The position numbers and the translations under genes were made by a program. A stretch of 64,000 nt of DNA, from positions 992,001-1,056,000 of the forward strand of contig PCDM01000002.1 in assembly GCA_002778215.1 (NCBI GenBank), written 5' to 3'. Of the stretch, positions 20,351 to 31,530 are shown in pieces (the first letter of the stretch is position 1; every line of letters starts with the position of its first letter). The notes under the pieces were generated by a model, which did no database searches, was not told where the DNA came from, and was given only the letters and a program-made list of their open reading frames with translations. The stretch is from Esteya vermicola (Eukaryota > Ascomycota > Sordariomycetes > Ophiostomatales > Ophiostomataceae).

Positions 20351-21319
20351 TTAGACTTTGACGACCAGTGCTGGGTTAAAGGCCAGTTCGCCCGCGATCC
20401 GTCCATTTCGTATGCTACTAGTGTTGCCTTGATTGACGCCGCCGTCGCCGTGCCGCAGTCCCAAGACGTATCCGCGCTGATTCGCAACGAGACGGACGCC
20501 ACCGCAAACGCTGTCCACGCAGTGGTGGGTGTGCCCGAACACCCACAGGTCCACTCCCGTCCAGTCGCTGCTTCCGTCGCCCAGAATTTCTGTCGCGAAT
20601 CCCGATGTCCACGGGTTGTTGGCGTGTTGCGGGCTTGATGTTCCCTGCAGCGAGGGTGCGTGGTGTGTCACTACGACGGTGCAGGAACGGGAAGACGAAG
20701 ACGGCTGGCACGCGGCTGCTTGACCGCGCAGCCATGTCGCTTCTTGGGCATGGCGTTCATTGTGTGTCGCTACCGTCCAGCCGACAATCCGGCGGAAGTC
20801 GCCCAGCTTAGCCTGCACAATCGCCATTGCCGACGGCGCTATGGCCGACCACAGCGTGCAGCCGATCACAACGAGGCCAGCGTCCGTGTCGGTCCACCGG
20901 CGGCAGTTCAAAATGACCAAGCGACCGGCCAGCGACGGCTCGCGCTCCAGTCGCTGCGCAGCGGCGATGCCTTGATCGTAACTCAGGCCGTAGAACTCGT
21001 GGTTGCCGAGCACGTAAAAGACGCGGTGGTAGCCCGCCACAATGCGCTCCAGGAAGCCGTGCAACAGCGCGTCATAGTCAGCCAGGCGGCCAATATCGCC
21101 AGCCAACACTAAATAGGGCGGCACCGCCTGATCTGTTCCGCCTGTTGACTGCGTCGGGAGTGGGACTTGAAATGAGGCATACTGCTGGCCGACCTCGAGA
21201 TGGAGGTCTGACAGAACATAAAAACGATGCGAGTGTGTTGTGTGTTGTTCGGCCGGTTTGGCCGTGTGTCTGTGTCTCCGGCGGTAAAGAAATGGGAAAA
21301 TTACAGAAAGTGTCTTCAT
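20351..21319 (-). CDS. Calcineurin-like metallophosphoesterase
   Basis: One exon of 322 codons. The dinuclear metal-binding motifs of the family appear in order: SDLHLE (Asp38, His40), LAGDIG (Asp75), LGNHEF (Asn106, His107), VVTHHAPS and FGHTHH. These ligands bind Mn, Zn or Fe and hydrolyse phosphomonoesters or phosphodiesters; the natural substrate is unknown. No signal peptide is clear, although the first 12 residues are hydrophobic and followed by RRRHRH. Many fungi carry such single-domain cytosolic phosphoesterases. The gene is isolated between two copies of a diverged direct repeat (19917 and 22357), so it may have moved or been captured with them. Confidence 0.88.
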   Translation of the reverse strand: MKTLSVIFPFLYRRRHRHTAKPAEQHTTHSHRFYVLSDLHLEVGQQYASFQVPLPTQSTGGTDQAVPPYLVLAGDIGRLADYDALLHGFLERIVAGYHRVFYVLGNHEFYGLSYDQGIAAAQRLEREPSLAGRLVILNCRRWTDTDAGLVVIGCTLWSAIAPSAMAIVQAKLGDFRRIVGWTVATHNERHAQEATWLRGQAAACQPSSSSRSCTVVVTHHAPSLQGTSSPQHANNPWTSGFATEILGDGSSDWTGVDLWVFGHTHHCVDSVCGGVRLVANQRGYVLGLRHGDGGVNQGNTSSIRNGRIAGELAFNPALVVKV

Positions 21320-22356
21320 AATAATTATATCTATAGATGAGATAGTGAGTGTATATGTGGTCGGAAACGGTGGTGAAGCGGAGTTTATTGCAACCGATTA
21401 GTCATCAGCATCCATACAGGGCGTTGACAACCCGAGCTCAGCACAAGGCCCAGATCCAACCTAGAGTACACAAGCTTAACATTTAGTACAACGGCCTCTC
21501 TTTAAAGCGGTATGTGGAGCTAGAGTTGCTGTACAGTCGTCTAGGTATCGATATCGCCGCCGCCAAGGAAGCGACAAAAGATGTCCACCTTGCTAATCTC
21601 CCCCCGCCCCAGACGGGCGACGTCCAACGGGGAATTCTTGGTTGATTAACAGGTTATGCACCTAGTATAAGTCCATTTCTAGTTTTAGGACGACGCTAAT
21701 AGCTCACCTTCATTATCAGGGATCTGTTTTGTCAAGCCGCTAGATGGGAACGACCGGGCTTGTCAGGTGGAGGCGGAGGAGACGTGGTTTGGGCTGTTGT
21801 ATTATTCGAGACCGGAGACTCGGTGGTATCTCGCTGGACGTTGGACATCATGGGAAAGTCAAGTTGAAGATGACTCGAGTGTATCTGGAATGAAGTCAAT
21901 ACTTGCTAACCGACCCTCCTAGCCTTGTCTGTCCTATCGTTTAATATATTAACGACGTCTGTCCTGTTAAGGTCGGCGTTTGTCCTATCGACGTCATAAT
22001 AGTCTATGGCCTTATCTGTCCTTTCGATCTACATAGTCTTTGTTAGCTAAATTGCGTTACTGTTGCCCGACAAAAGTGCTATAAATAGGGGATTTTCCCA
22101 TCATTTCTAGATAGACAATACATTCAACTTTACATCTTCATATTCCACATATTATTAGTATTTCACAGTATCATTGACATTTCACAGTTTTGTTATTTCC
22201 TTTATTTAGGGTGTTTACATTGAGGACAGCACATAGCCGTTATCGGTGTATTTCCTCCTGTACCGATTGGTGCGCAACACTTACATAGACTGTATAACGA
22301 CAAGGAAGAGATACATCAACATATTGTAAGCTAGAATCACTTGCTAAGTAGGACTA

Positions 22357-22434
22357 GGGAAATACATTGGCGATGCAAGTAGAAAGAGATCACGGACGTA
22401 TTAGAAGCCAAGCTCACTTGCCAAGTAGGGCTTT
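22357..22434 (+). repeat. Diverged direct repeat R2
   Basis: Second copy of the repeat at 19917-19995, in the same orientation about 2.4 kb away. See that entry for the type of differences. Confidence 0.75.
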
Positions 22435-22487
22435 ATTTGTCTGTGGTTTTAGAAGCGCAGCGCAGTTCACTTATTAAGTGGATCAAG

Positions 22488-22520
22488 GCGTCGGTGGTTT
22501 AGTGGTCAAAAATTACGGCC
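22488..22520 (+). repeat. Truncated tRNA-Gly-like segment (SINE head or relic)
   Basis: GCGTCGGTGGTTTAGTGGTC followed by AAAAATTACGGCC resembles the 5' half of fungal tRNA-Gly: acceptor strand, box A and D arm. The anticodon arm and T arm do not follow, so it is not a functional tRNA. A tRNA-derived SINE head or a degraded tRNA is likely. Confidence 0.55.
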
Positions 22521-22766
22521 AATAAAACCCTCAAGTATATACAATGTACCTTATAGCGCATAAATACCCTTTTCGAGACTACTCGTACAGAAAACCGAAC
22601 CAACTTCTTGTCGTTTAACTGGGTGTCTTTCCTTTAGCCTCTACAACTTCTCGGCAAAGTACATTACAGCCCTTTCCAATATCCCTCTACAGTGCCAATC
22701 GACCATGCTGACGATGTAGAAAAGGTAGAGTCTATTGTGGACTTTCTATGAATCTATATTTGTACT

Positions 22767-24332
22767 CTAATTAACGGGCAGCTTGAAACCACCGGCCTGG
22801 CGCTTCTGGAAGAAACCTGTGGGATCGTACTTGGCTGATACGTCCTTGAGGAACTGCACATTGGCCGCGCCATAGCTGCTGATGGGATCCTGCGTAGGGT
22901 CCACGTAGTTGATGTACCGCCAGTCACGGACACCGTCAATAGACTTGGCAAACGCATACAGCTCAGCAGCAAACGCAGCCGATTTCTCGTGGAGAATCGA
23001 CTCCTGCTCGGCCGTGCTGACCGTGGAGGCCAGCAGCCACAAGAGCGAGTCGCCGTCAATGGCGTCGAGGCCGAGAACATTGCCTCCCCGTGCCAGGCTC
23101 TCGTCGGCGAAGAAGCGCGGCAGCGGCTGGAAGAGGACCTGCGTGCCCAGCTCGCTGGCCGGGATCACAGACAGCAGATCCGCCACATACGCCTCGTTGA
23201 GCTCCGCCGCCTTGTTGATGATGCGGACATCGTTGGCAAACGTGTAGGAGAACCAGACGTTCTGGAGGCTCGCCGGCAAGAGGTACGCCTCGGCAATGGT
23301 GCTCATGCTGCGCGTGCTAAAGTCATTGAACAGCTCCGACGCAGCCAGCACATTGTCAAAGACGGCCGGCTTCTCGACAGCGGCAGTGTTCATCAGGACC
23401 TGGGCCAGCACCACCTCGCTGGCGATGGACGGGTTGTACGTCCAGTTGATGAGGAACGCGTCATCCCGGTTCTGGTCGCTGTTGGCGGTGAAGTTGACCA
23501 TGGCGTCGGCAATCCGGGATGACTCCGAGACATTCGAGGCGCGGATGCCGCCCCAGATGGGGCCGGCCGTCGTCGTCTCGACGTCGAAGCGGGTGACAAT
23601 GCCAAAGTTTCCCCAGCCGCCCTTGAGCGCCTTGTGGAGATCGGCGTTCTCTCTGCTGTTGGCATTAACGACCGTTCCGTTGGCCAGGACCACCTCTGCA
23701 TTGACCACGGCGTCGCACGCGAGGCCGAACTTGGACGCATAGTACGAGTTGCCGCCACCGGTCAAGAAACCGGCAACGCCCACGTCGCCATCACGCCCGC
23801 CCGGCACGACGACGCCCGATGCCTCCAGGGTGGCAAAGACGTCGCCCCAGCGGTTGGATGGGGCGATGGATGCGAGGCCCGTGGCTGCGTCATAGGACGC
23901 ACCCTTGAAGTGGACCAGGTCAATGGTCACACCGCCGTCCACATTGCTACCGCCAGCCCACTGACTGTGGCCGCCGCTCCGGATGGCAAACTGTCCCGAC
24001 GTCGTCTGGAGAACCTGCAGCACCTTGGAGAGAGCGGCCGTGTCCCTGGGCTGCACGATGCAGGACGGCTCCAGGCGAGACGTGGCCGACCACCACGAGG
24101 CAGCACGGTCCGTGTAGGAGGATGTGCCCATGAGGAGCACTTCATCTCCCAGACCGGCAGCGATCAGAGCATCGCACTAATGGGGCCATCAGCAGGTTGG
24201 CCAGGACGGGACAGGAAGGGATCGACGGCAGAGGGGGCAGGAGTCGCTTACATCGGTCTTGATGCATTTCGCCGAAGCTGGGGCGCTGCAGGACAGGGCC
24301 AATGCGGCATAGGTGATAGTGCGAAGAGCCAT
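22767..24332 (-). CDS. Secreted FAD-linked oxidoreductase (berberine-bridge type)
   Basis: Minus-strand exons 24332-24252 and 24176-22767 give 496 residues. Residues 1-21 form a signal peptide (hydrophobic, ending ASA before Lys). The FAD-binding domain (PCMH type) follows, with FAIRSGGHSQWAGG; the His of this motif is the usual attachment site for 8-alpha-histidyl FAD. GGGNSYYASKFGLACD stands where bicovalent enzymes carry a Cys, so only single attachment is likely. The C-terminus has the BBE-like block with NVQFLKDVSAKYDPTGFF. Such enzymes oxidise alcohols, sugars or secondary metabolites with O2. The substrate is unknown. There are no biosynthetic neighbours apart from repeats. Confidence 0.9.
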
Positions 24333-27300
24333 GGCAGCAAATAAAGATACTAGACAAGAGATTCAAACCGGGGGTGAAAAAATATGGAAAAGCGGTACAG
24401 AGCCTGTCGATGAGAGAAGCTACTTTCCCACGTGGAAGTTGTAAACGAATGTAAGACCGAAGTCGGAAGCCTCCCAGAAAAGAAAAAGAAAATAAAAAAC
24501 AAGGAACTCAGGAACCAAATGAATGTGGTGGGGATTGGCTTGGCCAGAAGATGGTGTAGCTGGCTTGAAGGATGGGGGGGGGATCAGCTTAAATACTAGC
24601 TATAAAGTGTCGGATGTAGGCGGTAGGCAAGAGGGGCGGCTTTCCAGAAGACACCGAACGGAATACGACATAGGTAGCATGCATTCCTTCATTCGGTAGC
24701 TCGCTTCCGAACGGGCGGTCATCCAACATGGCATCAACATGTGCCTGTCAGACAAGTCTGTTGATTATAAACAGGAAGCCAAATCATGTACAAGGTCTAG
24801 CAACGCGACTCCAGGTGCGCTATTAGATTTCAAAGCGGAAACGAAATTTGATATCCTACATGGGAAGAGCGAACACTACGCAGTACTCGTACTTGTAAAC
24901 TTCCGTCAACATGGCCATGGGTCTGCCCTTTCTGGAACGGTGCGGATATTGGTCTTCAAACTCTGACAGTACGTATTACTCCGTACAAGACTCCGTTGAA
25001 TCCTGGGGATGCGCATTGAACAAGCACCCATATCGTGTACCATTACTGTGTGGAGACCATCCACTCTTGCTCCGTATATTCGCAGTAGTACACTTCCTTC
25101 TAAACAAGTACACTTGAGAATCCCACTTTGAGTGTGTGCACTATACCGCAGTAGGCCTCCCCCACTTATGTTTTGGTTCTCTACTCGCAGCTTGTACGGA
25201 GTTACTCGTAGACTGAAGATGCAGCTCACCTACCGAGTTTGGGGTCTGCTCCGCTGCCTATTACGACATGCAGACTTACGAGTCCTCGCATGTAGTCCTC
25301 GTATGTACGGTTCACTCCGTGGTCTACTGCGTACTGCGTAGGATCTTCATCGAATCGATCGACGGATGCAAGCACGAGTATCTATCATCGTGCTCGTCGT
25401 CATGAGATCCTTCACGAAGAATTCACACTAGAGGAGCAGCCTGCCACATCAACTCTCTTGCATTAGTGGCAGCATCAAAGGCAGCAACAAATGCTGCATA
25501 AAAGGGGCATTGTTTAGAATACGAGTAGTACAGGGGACTCTGCGTCTACATAGTACGGAGTATGTACTGGCAGAGCCAAAGGCTGTTCCGACCCCTTTAT
25601 TCCATACGGACGCAGTACAGAGTATGATTCGCATATACAGTACTCCCTACTGCGTACGAGTACGAATTAAAAACTAAAGGATTGTTACTGCTACATAAAT
25701 CATAGTATAATAACGGGACTTTACGAGGATACGCAGTCCTATGATACGAATGCTACATGGTCTTGATGAATCGAAATAGTCTGCATTGCTCACGAACACG
25801 AAATATACCATAAGAATTCAAGTTGGCGGTTATTCACCGGGTCTGTTTTCATTCCGTCTTCTGTTGATGATTTAGTGCTGTCGACATATGATCGTCTCTC
25901 TCACCAACCACTTGGCAGATCAACGGGAAGCATGTACTCCGTAGCCAAAAAGAGCGTATGGTGAGCGGTGAATAGACAAACTGGGTAAGAACTTTATACG
26001 GAGTACGTGTCGAATCTGTCCTGCAACAGGGGTGTATGTGGACCGCTCTCTGCCAATGCCATGAATAAGCCTGATCCTACTACGATGTATTACCATCGTT
26101 TTACTTCTTGTTGGTCTTGTTTTTCTTATGCACCGTCGTCGAAGAAAGAAAGCTACTCGCAGGAAGAATTGAAAAACAAAATCATAAATGACAAGTCTGA
26201 AGACAGATGGTTTTGGTTTGTATCTCTGATGCTTTTCATAAGTTTTTACTAGCAGTACGTCCGAGAATATAGTATTCCTATGTATAAAGGCGTAAGAAAC
26301 GGGTACCGGGTCCGAGGTATACTTGCTCACTTACGGAGTAACAGCCAAGAAGCGATGGATGTGGGAATGTTCTACTTGCCTTTATCAGGCAGGTATTAAG
26401 AAGGTACTGTACATACTGCTCGCATGTACTTGTACTTGTACACAGTACATAGTACACAGTACGAGTATGGGTACTCTGTACTTTCATCACAGACCCAAAC
26501 ATTGCACTCGTACGAGTGCGGAGTAGAGTACCTGAATTAACTATAATGTTAAAAAAACCGGCGGCAATATTTATTTAGTGGGACTCGACACAATACAACG
26601 TAAATTTGTATATTATCCCGCAGACGAGCAATTTCAGTGGTACCATTCAGAAACGTGTACATAGTACGGAGTACGAGTATACATTGCACTTTCTTCCAAG
26701 TCTCAAGACTCGTGCGTCGTTGCAGCTATTTGTACACTTGCATTTCTCATGCCCGGTATGTATGCTGCAATACAACAAGTGAATGGGCTGCCGTGCACAT
26801 GTGAAAAGCTCTCGGCTGGTCCTGGTTCGAAAAAAGGAGAAGGGGGTCTACAGTAATCTCAAGTATTTTTTGAAAGGGGTTCGTGCGCTGCCCCAATTTA
26901 GCAAGACTCGTCCTTGCTCCACACAGTTTACGATGAAAGCGTTTTATGCTTCCTACGAGTAGTGTACGGAGTCTCCTCCGTATGAGTACATAGTAAGGAG
27001 TACTGTATACATAGTAACACATCATGTAGTTCGTATGTACGAGATGAATCCTCTCCCAACCCAAGGGCTCAAGTAATGTTGCATTCCGTACTGTGTACTA
27101 TGTACCAGTAGCATGGGTCCATAAACTCGTATCTGATTTTCAAAACAGTTATTTTTCCTCCTCCGGGTCCCGTCCGTAGTGAGTAGCAGAGAAAAGGGTA
27201 AACTTGGCAGCTCAGCTCACAGCTAAAAGGAAATCGAGTTGTCGTGTCTCGTCTCATCTGCACAATGCCTCTCTTCCCCCGTGCACTCTTTCTAGAACAT

Positions 27301-27347
27301 CCGATTTGTCTGCTCGTCGTTGTCGTTTTGGTTTCTGTTCCTTAGCC
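24333..27347. other. 3-kb AT-rich gene desert rich in TACGGAGTA motifs
   Basis: No gene is supported: reading frames are short and without family resemblance. The sequence is AT-rich and crowded with GTAC-containing strings. Exact TACGGAGTA or its complement occurs at 24977, 25554, 25935, 25997, 26332 and 26665, with further near-copies. The left end is the promoter of the oxidoreductase and the right end that of the receptor gene. Confidence 0.55.
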
Positions 27348-29011
27348 ATGTCTGTTGTGGACGGCGTCGTTGTCGCCGTCCCCCCACCGGAAGGATATGT
27401 CGTCGACTTTGCCCATCCCCAGAGGAACTCGGTCGTAAAGGCATACGTCGTGTCCGGCCTTGGCATGTTCCTTGCTGCTCTGTTTGTTGCTCAGAGACTC
27501 TATGTCAAGATTGCCATCCGGCGCAAGTTTGGCTATGACGATGGTATTTACAGCTGATGGAGATGTGGGATTGGGAAAAGAAAATATTTACTAACGTGTG
27601 CAGTACTCTTACTGATTGCATGGGTATGTCTTCTTTCGATCGGCACGAGAAAAGACCTGAGGGGTTTTCTGCCCATTTGAGTAATCGTTTGAAATCTAAC
27701 AATCTTTTGCGAATAGATGGGCTCGATTGCTATCCAGGTGTTAACCATACGTAAGACAACCTGTTTTTGTTTACTTTCCCCCTCTCTGTCTCTCTATCTG
27801 TCTCTCTCTCTCCCACCCCCAGTCTCCTTTACAGTACAAATAACAAATATGAATAGGTTCGTTTGCCATTGGCTTTGAAGGAGTGCATGCATGGGAGATT
27901 CCCATCGAACTCTTCCAGCAAAATGTCTTGGTAAGCTGAGCCCACCACGCGTCGTTTCCAGCCGACTGCCCGTGTTAACAATCTGGTCGCGTCTGCGCAG
28001 TTTGCCGTGTACATCAACTCCATCGTCTACACCGTCCCAGTCTGCTTCTCCAAGATTGTGATCCTGCTCTTCCTCCTCGAAATCAACCAACTGCAGAAAT
28101 GGTACCGATGGACCGTCTACAGTACCATGTTTATCGTTGCGGGATCAAGCACCGGCATTCTCTTCAGCTCCCTATTTTCTTGCCATCCCTTCCGCAAGAA
28201 CTTTGACATTTCATTTCCGGCCGATGTGGGATCCTGCATCGATAGAGCTGCCATGTTCCAAGCCACAGCTGCTCTTGGCGTGGTCACGGATGTCCTGATT
28301 ATCATGATTCCCGTACCCATGGTGCTTGCTCTTCATATCTCACGACCCAAGAAGATTGGACTCGTGGCCTTGTTTGCCATCGGCTCCGCGTAAGTTTGCC
28401 TACTCTATTCGTCCTCTCCTTTACTTTCCCCTGCTCTTCATCGGCTCGGTTGACGTCATTTTCTCACATTTTCAGTACTGTTATCACGTCAATGGTCCGC
28501 CTTGGCCTGCTGATCAATGCCTTGTCCGACAATGATCAGACATGGGGTGGTGGTCCAATCCATGTATGGATGTACGTATAAGTGGGATCATGTGTCATTT
28601 TTCCCCCCCTTTCTGACCTCCCCCCACCCCCCGTTCCTTTTCTCGATATTCTTGGTACGAGTCGTCTAACCGTGTTGTACGCTGTATAGTTGTGTCGAAG
28701 CCAACCTGCTCATCATGTGCGCATCTCTCTCAACGGTGCGCCACTTTGTCCGCGTGGTCGCTCCCTGGGTGCTCTCGAGCTCGCGGGGCACCTCCAAGAG
28801 TGCTGGCACCAACCCTACGTACGAGCTCCGCTCCATGGGCACGTCGGGTGCGCAATTCGAAAGACTGAACGATCAGCACGGAGTCGAGTCGAACATCCGG
28901 GGCGGCCCGCGGTCGCTTGCGACGAACGCCAGTGCCATGGATGACGATGGCAGTGACAAAGGAATCATTCAGACTACGACGACAGAAGTCACCTATGCAA
29001 CTGCTCACTAA
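27348..29011 (+). CDS. PTH11/rhodopsin-type seven-TM integral membrane protein
   Basis: Seven exons are proposed: 27348-27543, 27604-27623, 27717-27750, 27857-27930, 28001-28389, 28476-28571 and 28690-29011, giving 376 residues. The N-terminal block VVKAYVVSGLGMFLAALFVAQRLY is TM1, followed by FGYDDVLLLIAW (the family D-D at the start of TM2). Further hydrophobic segments are VYTVPVCFSKIVILLFLLEI, STMFIVAGSSTGILFSSLFS, AALGVVTDVLIIMIPVPMV and IGLVALFAIGSA, with the final one before CVEANLLIMCASL. The Ser/Thr-rich tail is cytosolic. This is the large fungal rhodopsin-like/PTH11-related family of plasma-membrane proteins, some of which act as G-protein-coupled sensors. Exon 2 is a 20-base micro-exon needed for the conserved TM2 start. 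The ligand is unknown. Confidence 0.82.
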
Positions 29012-30185
29012 GAAGATAATATTGATGTTTTGCTCCAAGAATAGATTGTGTTGAAATCAGGGAATTTGGAGAGGCAAGACAAGGCTGGACAGAGAAAGAA
29101 GCGAAGAGCAGTGCACAAGAATCCATGAACGAAAACACGGAAATCGAGGCAGGACCCGATCCATATTCACACTATCTTTCATATGGCGAGCAACGCTATA
29201 ATGGTGTACTCGTAGATACTAAAAGGTAGGGGAAATAAGTCTAAATACTTTTTCTACATTGTTTGGCAGGGACGCCCTTGTATCAATTTCAGTCTATCTC
29301 CGTAGTCGCGGGGGGACCCCGTTACTATGTAGGATTCCCGTTAAGGTGTAAAAAATATTAGCATTCTAAAGAATCCTATGTTTTCCACCGTTCCATACTA
29401 GGGACACGATAATACAGTCGAGAAATTAAAGATAAAGTGCACGCAGGAAGTTAGTAAAGGAATAATACAATAGTCAGCACTACATGTATAGGGCGACCAA
29501 TAAATTGCTTTTACCTCTATAGTGCTTTTATGCCTAAGCAAATATCTATTAGTAAGGCAATAGCTAGTAGGACTACTACTACTCCGTAGATTTGTAACGA
29601 AGGCTATACGGATGAAGGAGTAGAGGTAAGGAAAGGAGGATATAAATCTCTGGATTCTTGCAACCGCGGATCCGGCATATCAATGTTCTGTGCATTTCAT
29701 ATGTGCCGGGTGTACTCCATTATATGCGCATTGTATTGCCAAATTGCTTTTCGCCTGTTCGGTTTGTCTATGTAGTCTATCTCCACGTTCCAATACCTTG
29801 TTCCAAAAAATTTATTCAAATATTAAATCGGGTCCCAATTATTGCGGTGGCATGAGATGTGTCGTCTCCCGTGTCCGCACTCTCGTTCCTACACGGGGGG
29901 CGTGGGTCCTGAAATAAGCCGCATCCTCGACTTCCCTGGCTGTGTTGCGATATCGCTGATCTGAGCGATTACGCGCCTGACCTGTTAGCTCCAACACCGA
30001 TCGGCAGCGGTATTGACTAACAACTTCAGGTCATTTGGCACATACGTAGCACTCGAGACCCATCCTTTCTGACACTTTCAAAGATGGCAGACTGCCAGCA
30101 AACTCTCTGTCGACAGTCCTGCTTTGCCCAACCCTGACGCCCTGCCTTTCGATAAGTTCGGGGTCTCTTAGAACAGCGGTCGGAA
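29012..30185. other. Intergenic region, no supported gene
   Basis: AT-rich, with a TACTCCGTA copy at 29580-29588 and no repeat otherwise recognised. Its right end contains the promoter of the MBL-fold gene. Confidence 0.5.
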
Positions 30186-31299
30186 ATGGTTCGGTTTGAT
30201 GTTCCTCCCGGCCAAGTTGCCGGGGTTTCGATCATTGACACGGGTTCGACCATTTCCAGCATCCCGACGGGCCGCCTTATGAGCCCCCAACTAGAAGGAT
30301 TCAGCTACATGCCCAAGATGCCGTCGCTCTCTTTTCTCGTCGAGTCCGGCACAGGACAAAAAGTACTGTTTGATCTTGGAATTGCAAAGGACTGGAAGGA
30401 GTTTGCTCCCCTGGTGTCGAACCGTCTGAAGACGAATGGATATCAGATTGAGGTGACCACCGGTGTGGCCGACGTTCTTTGCCAGCATGGCGTTGAACTG
30501 AGTACTATCAACAGCATCATTTGGAGGTAAGCTTTTGCACCGATAAACCCCACCGCATGGACACCGCATTCTAAACACTGTCCTTGTCCACAGCCACTGG
30601 CACTGGGATCATCTCGGTGATCCGTCCACCTTTCCCATTGGCACCGAGGTCGTGGTCGGCCCAGGGTTCAAGGAAGCATTCTTCCCGGCGTATCCCACAG
30701 GACAGGACTCGCCTGTCCGAGAATCCGATTTTCGAGGCCGACACGTGCGGCAAATCAGTTTCGACCAGGGCATCAAGATTGGCCGATTCCGGGCCGTGGA
30801 CTTTTTCGGCGACGGCTCCTTTTATATTCTGGACGCTCCGGGCCACGCCATCGGACACTTGGGAGCGCTTGCGCGGACGACATCGAACCCCGATACCTTT
30901 ATTTTTATGGGTGGTGATCTGTGCCACCACTCCAGCGAAATGCGACCTTCCCGGTATCTACCCTTACCCAAGTCCATTGACTATCCCATATTGTCCGCTG
31001 CGCTATATCCGTGCCCTGGGGCGATTCTTGAAAAGCTCCAGAAGCCGAGGAATCGGTCGGCGAATGAGCCCATTTTTGACCCAGCACGAGGGGTGCCTCT
31101 GGAAGATGCCGTTGAGACTGTACAAAAGGCCCAGGAAGCTGACGCGGACGAGAACGTGCTCTTTATCTACGCACACGAGCAGTCGGTTACAGAGGTTGGT
31201 GACTTGTTTCCTATGCGAGCTAATGAGTGGAAGAAGAAAGGATGGCGAAATAAGATGCTCTGGGCATTCCTACGGGATTTTACGCATTTAGTGGAGTAG
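30186..31299 (+). CDS. Metallo-beta-lactamase-fold hydrolase
   Basis: Exons 30186-30526 and 30594-31299 give 348 residues. The intron splits the codon just before the metal motif; joining gives HWHWDHLGD (residues 115-123), the H-x-H-x-D-H zinc motif. Further ligands fit DAPGHAIGH and FMGGDLCHH, and YAHEQS near the end is the late His. The order and spacing resemble lactonase-type MBL proteins that open lactone or ester rings. The substrate is unknown. No signal peptide is visible, so it is probably cytosolic. It is convergent with the zinc alcohol dehydrogenase and sits at the left edge of a likely metabolic cluster. Confidence 0.85.
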
Positions 31300-31530
31300 A
31301 CAGAATGTACATCTGGTCCCGCAAGAGAGACATCTGACGTGATTCTCGAGGCAGGAGAGGAGGTAGGACTATGTAAAACTTTGTTTCTAGTGAAATGAAG
31401 GAATGAAGGCGTTGTGGTGCCCGAACCCGTCCAACACCGCCGTATTCCGTCGTGTCCTGCTCTGCAGCACCCGCCCACGTGTGTTGCTCTCTCGACGGTT
31501 CACCCCAATGTCTGCTGTCTCATCCGACAT

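Larger units (their letters stand above)
21320..22766. other. AT-rich intergenic region with retroelement-like sequence
   Basis: No supported gene. It holds four spaced TGTCCTnTCG-like units (21930-22026), a TATA-like CTATAAATAGGG at about 22079, repeat copy R2 (22357-22434) and a tRNA-Gly-like segment (22488-22520). The mixture resembles LTR and SINE debris, but no LTR pair or coding domain was found. Confidence 0.45.

Noticed and set aside
22488..22520. Functional tRNA-Gly gene
   Set aside because: Anticodon arm, variable loop and T arm are absent after the 5' half, so it is only a fragment.
24333..27347. CRISPR-like or satellite array in the gene desert
   Set aside because: The 9-mer copies are irregularly spaced and occur in both orientations, so this is a dispersed motif and not an array.
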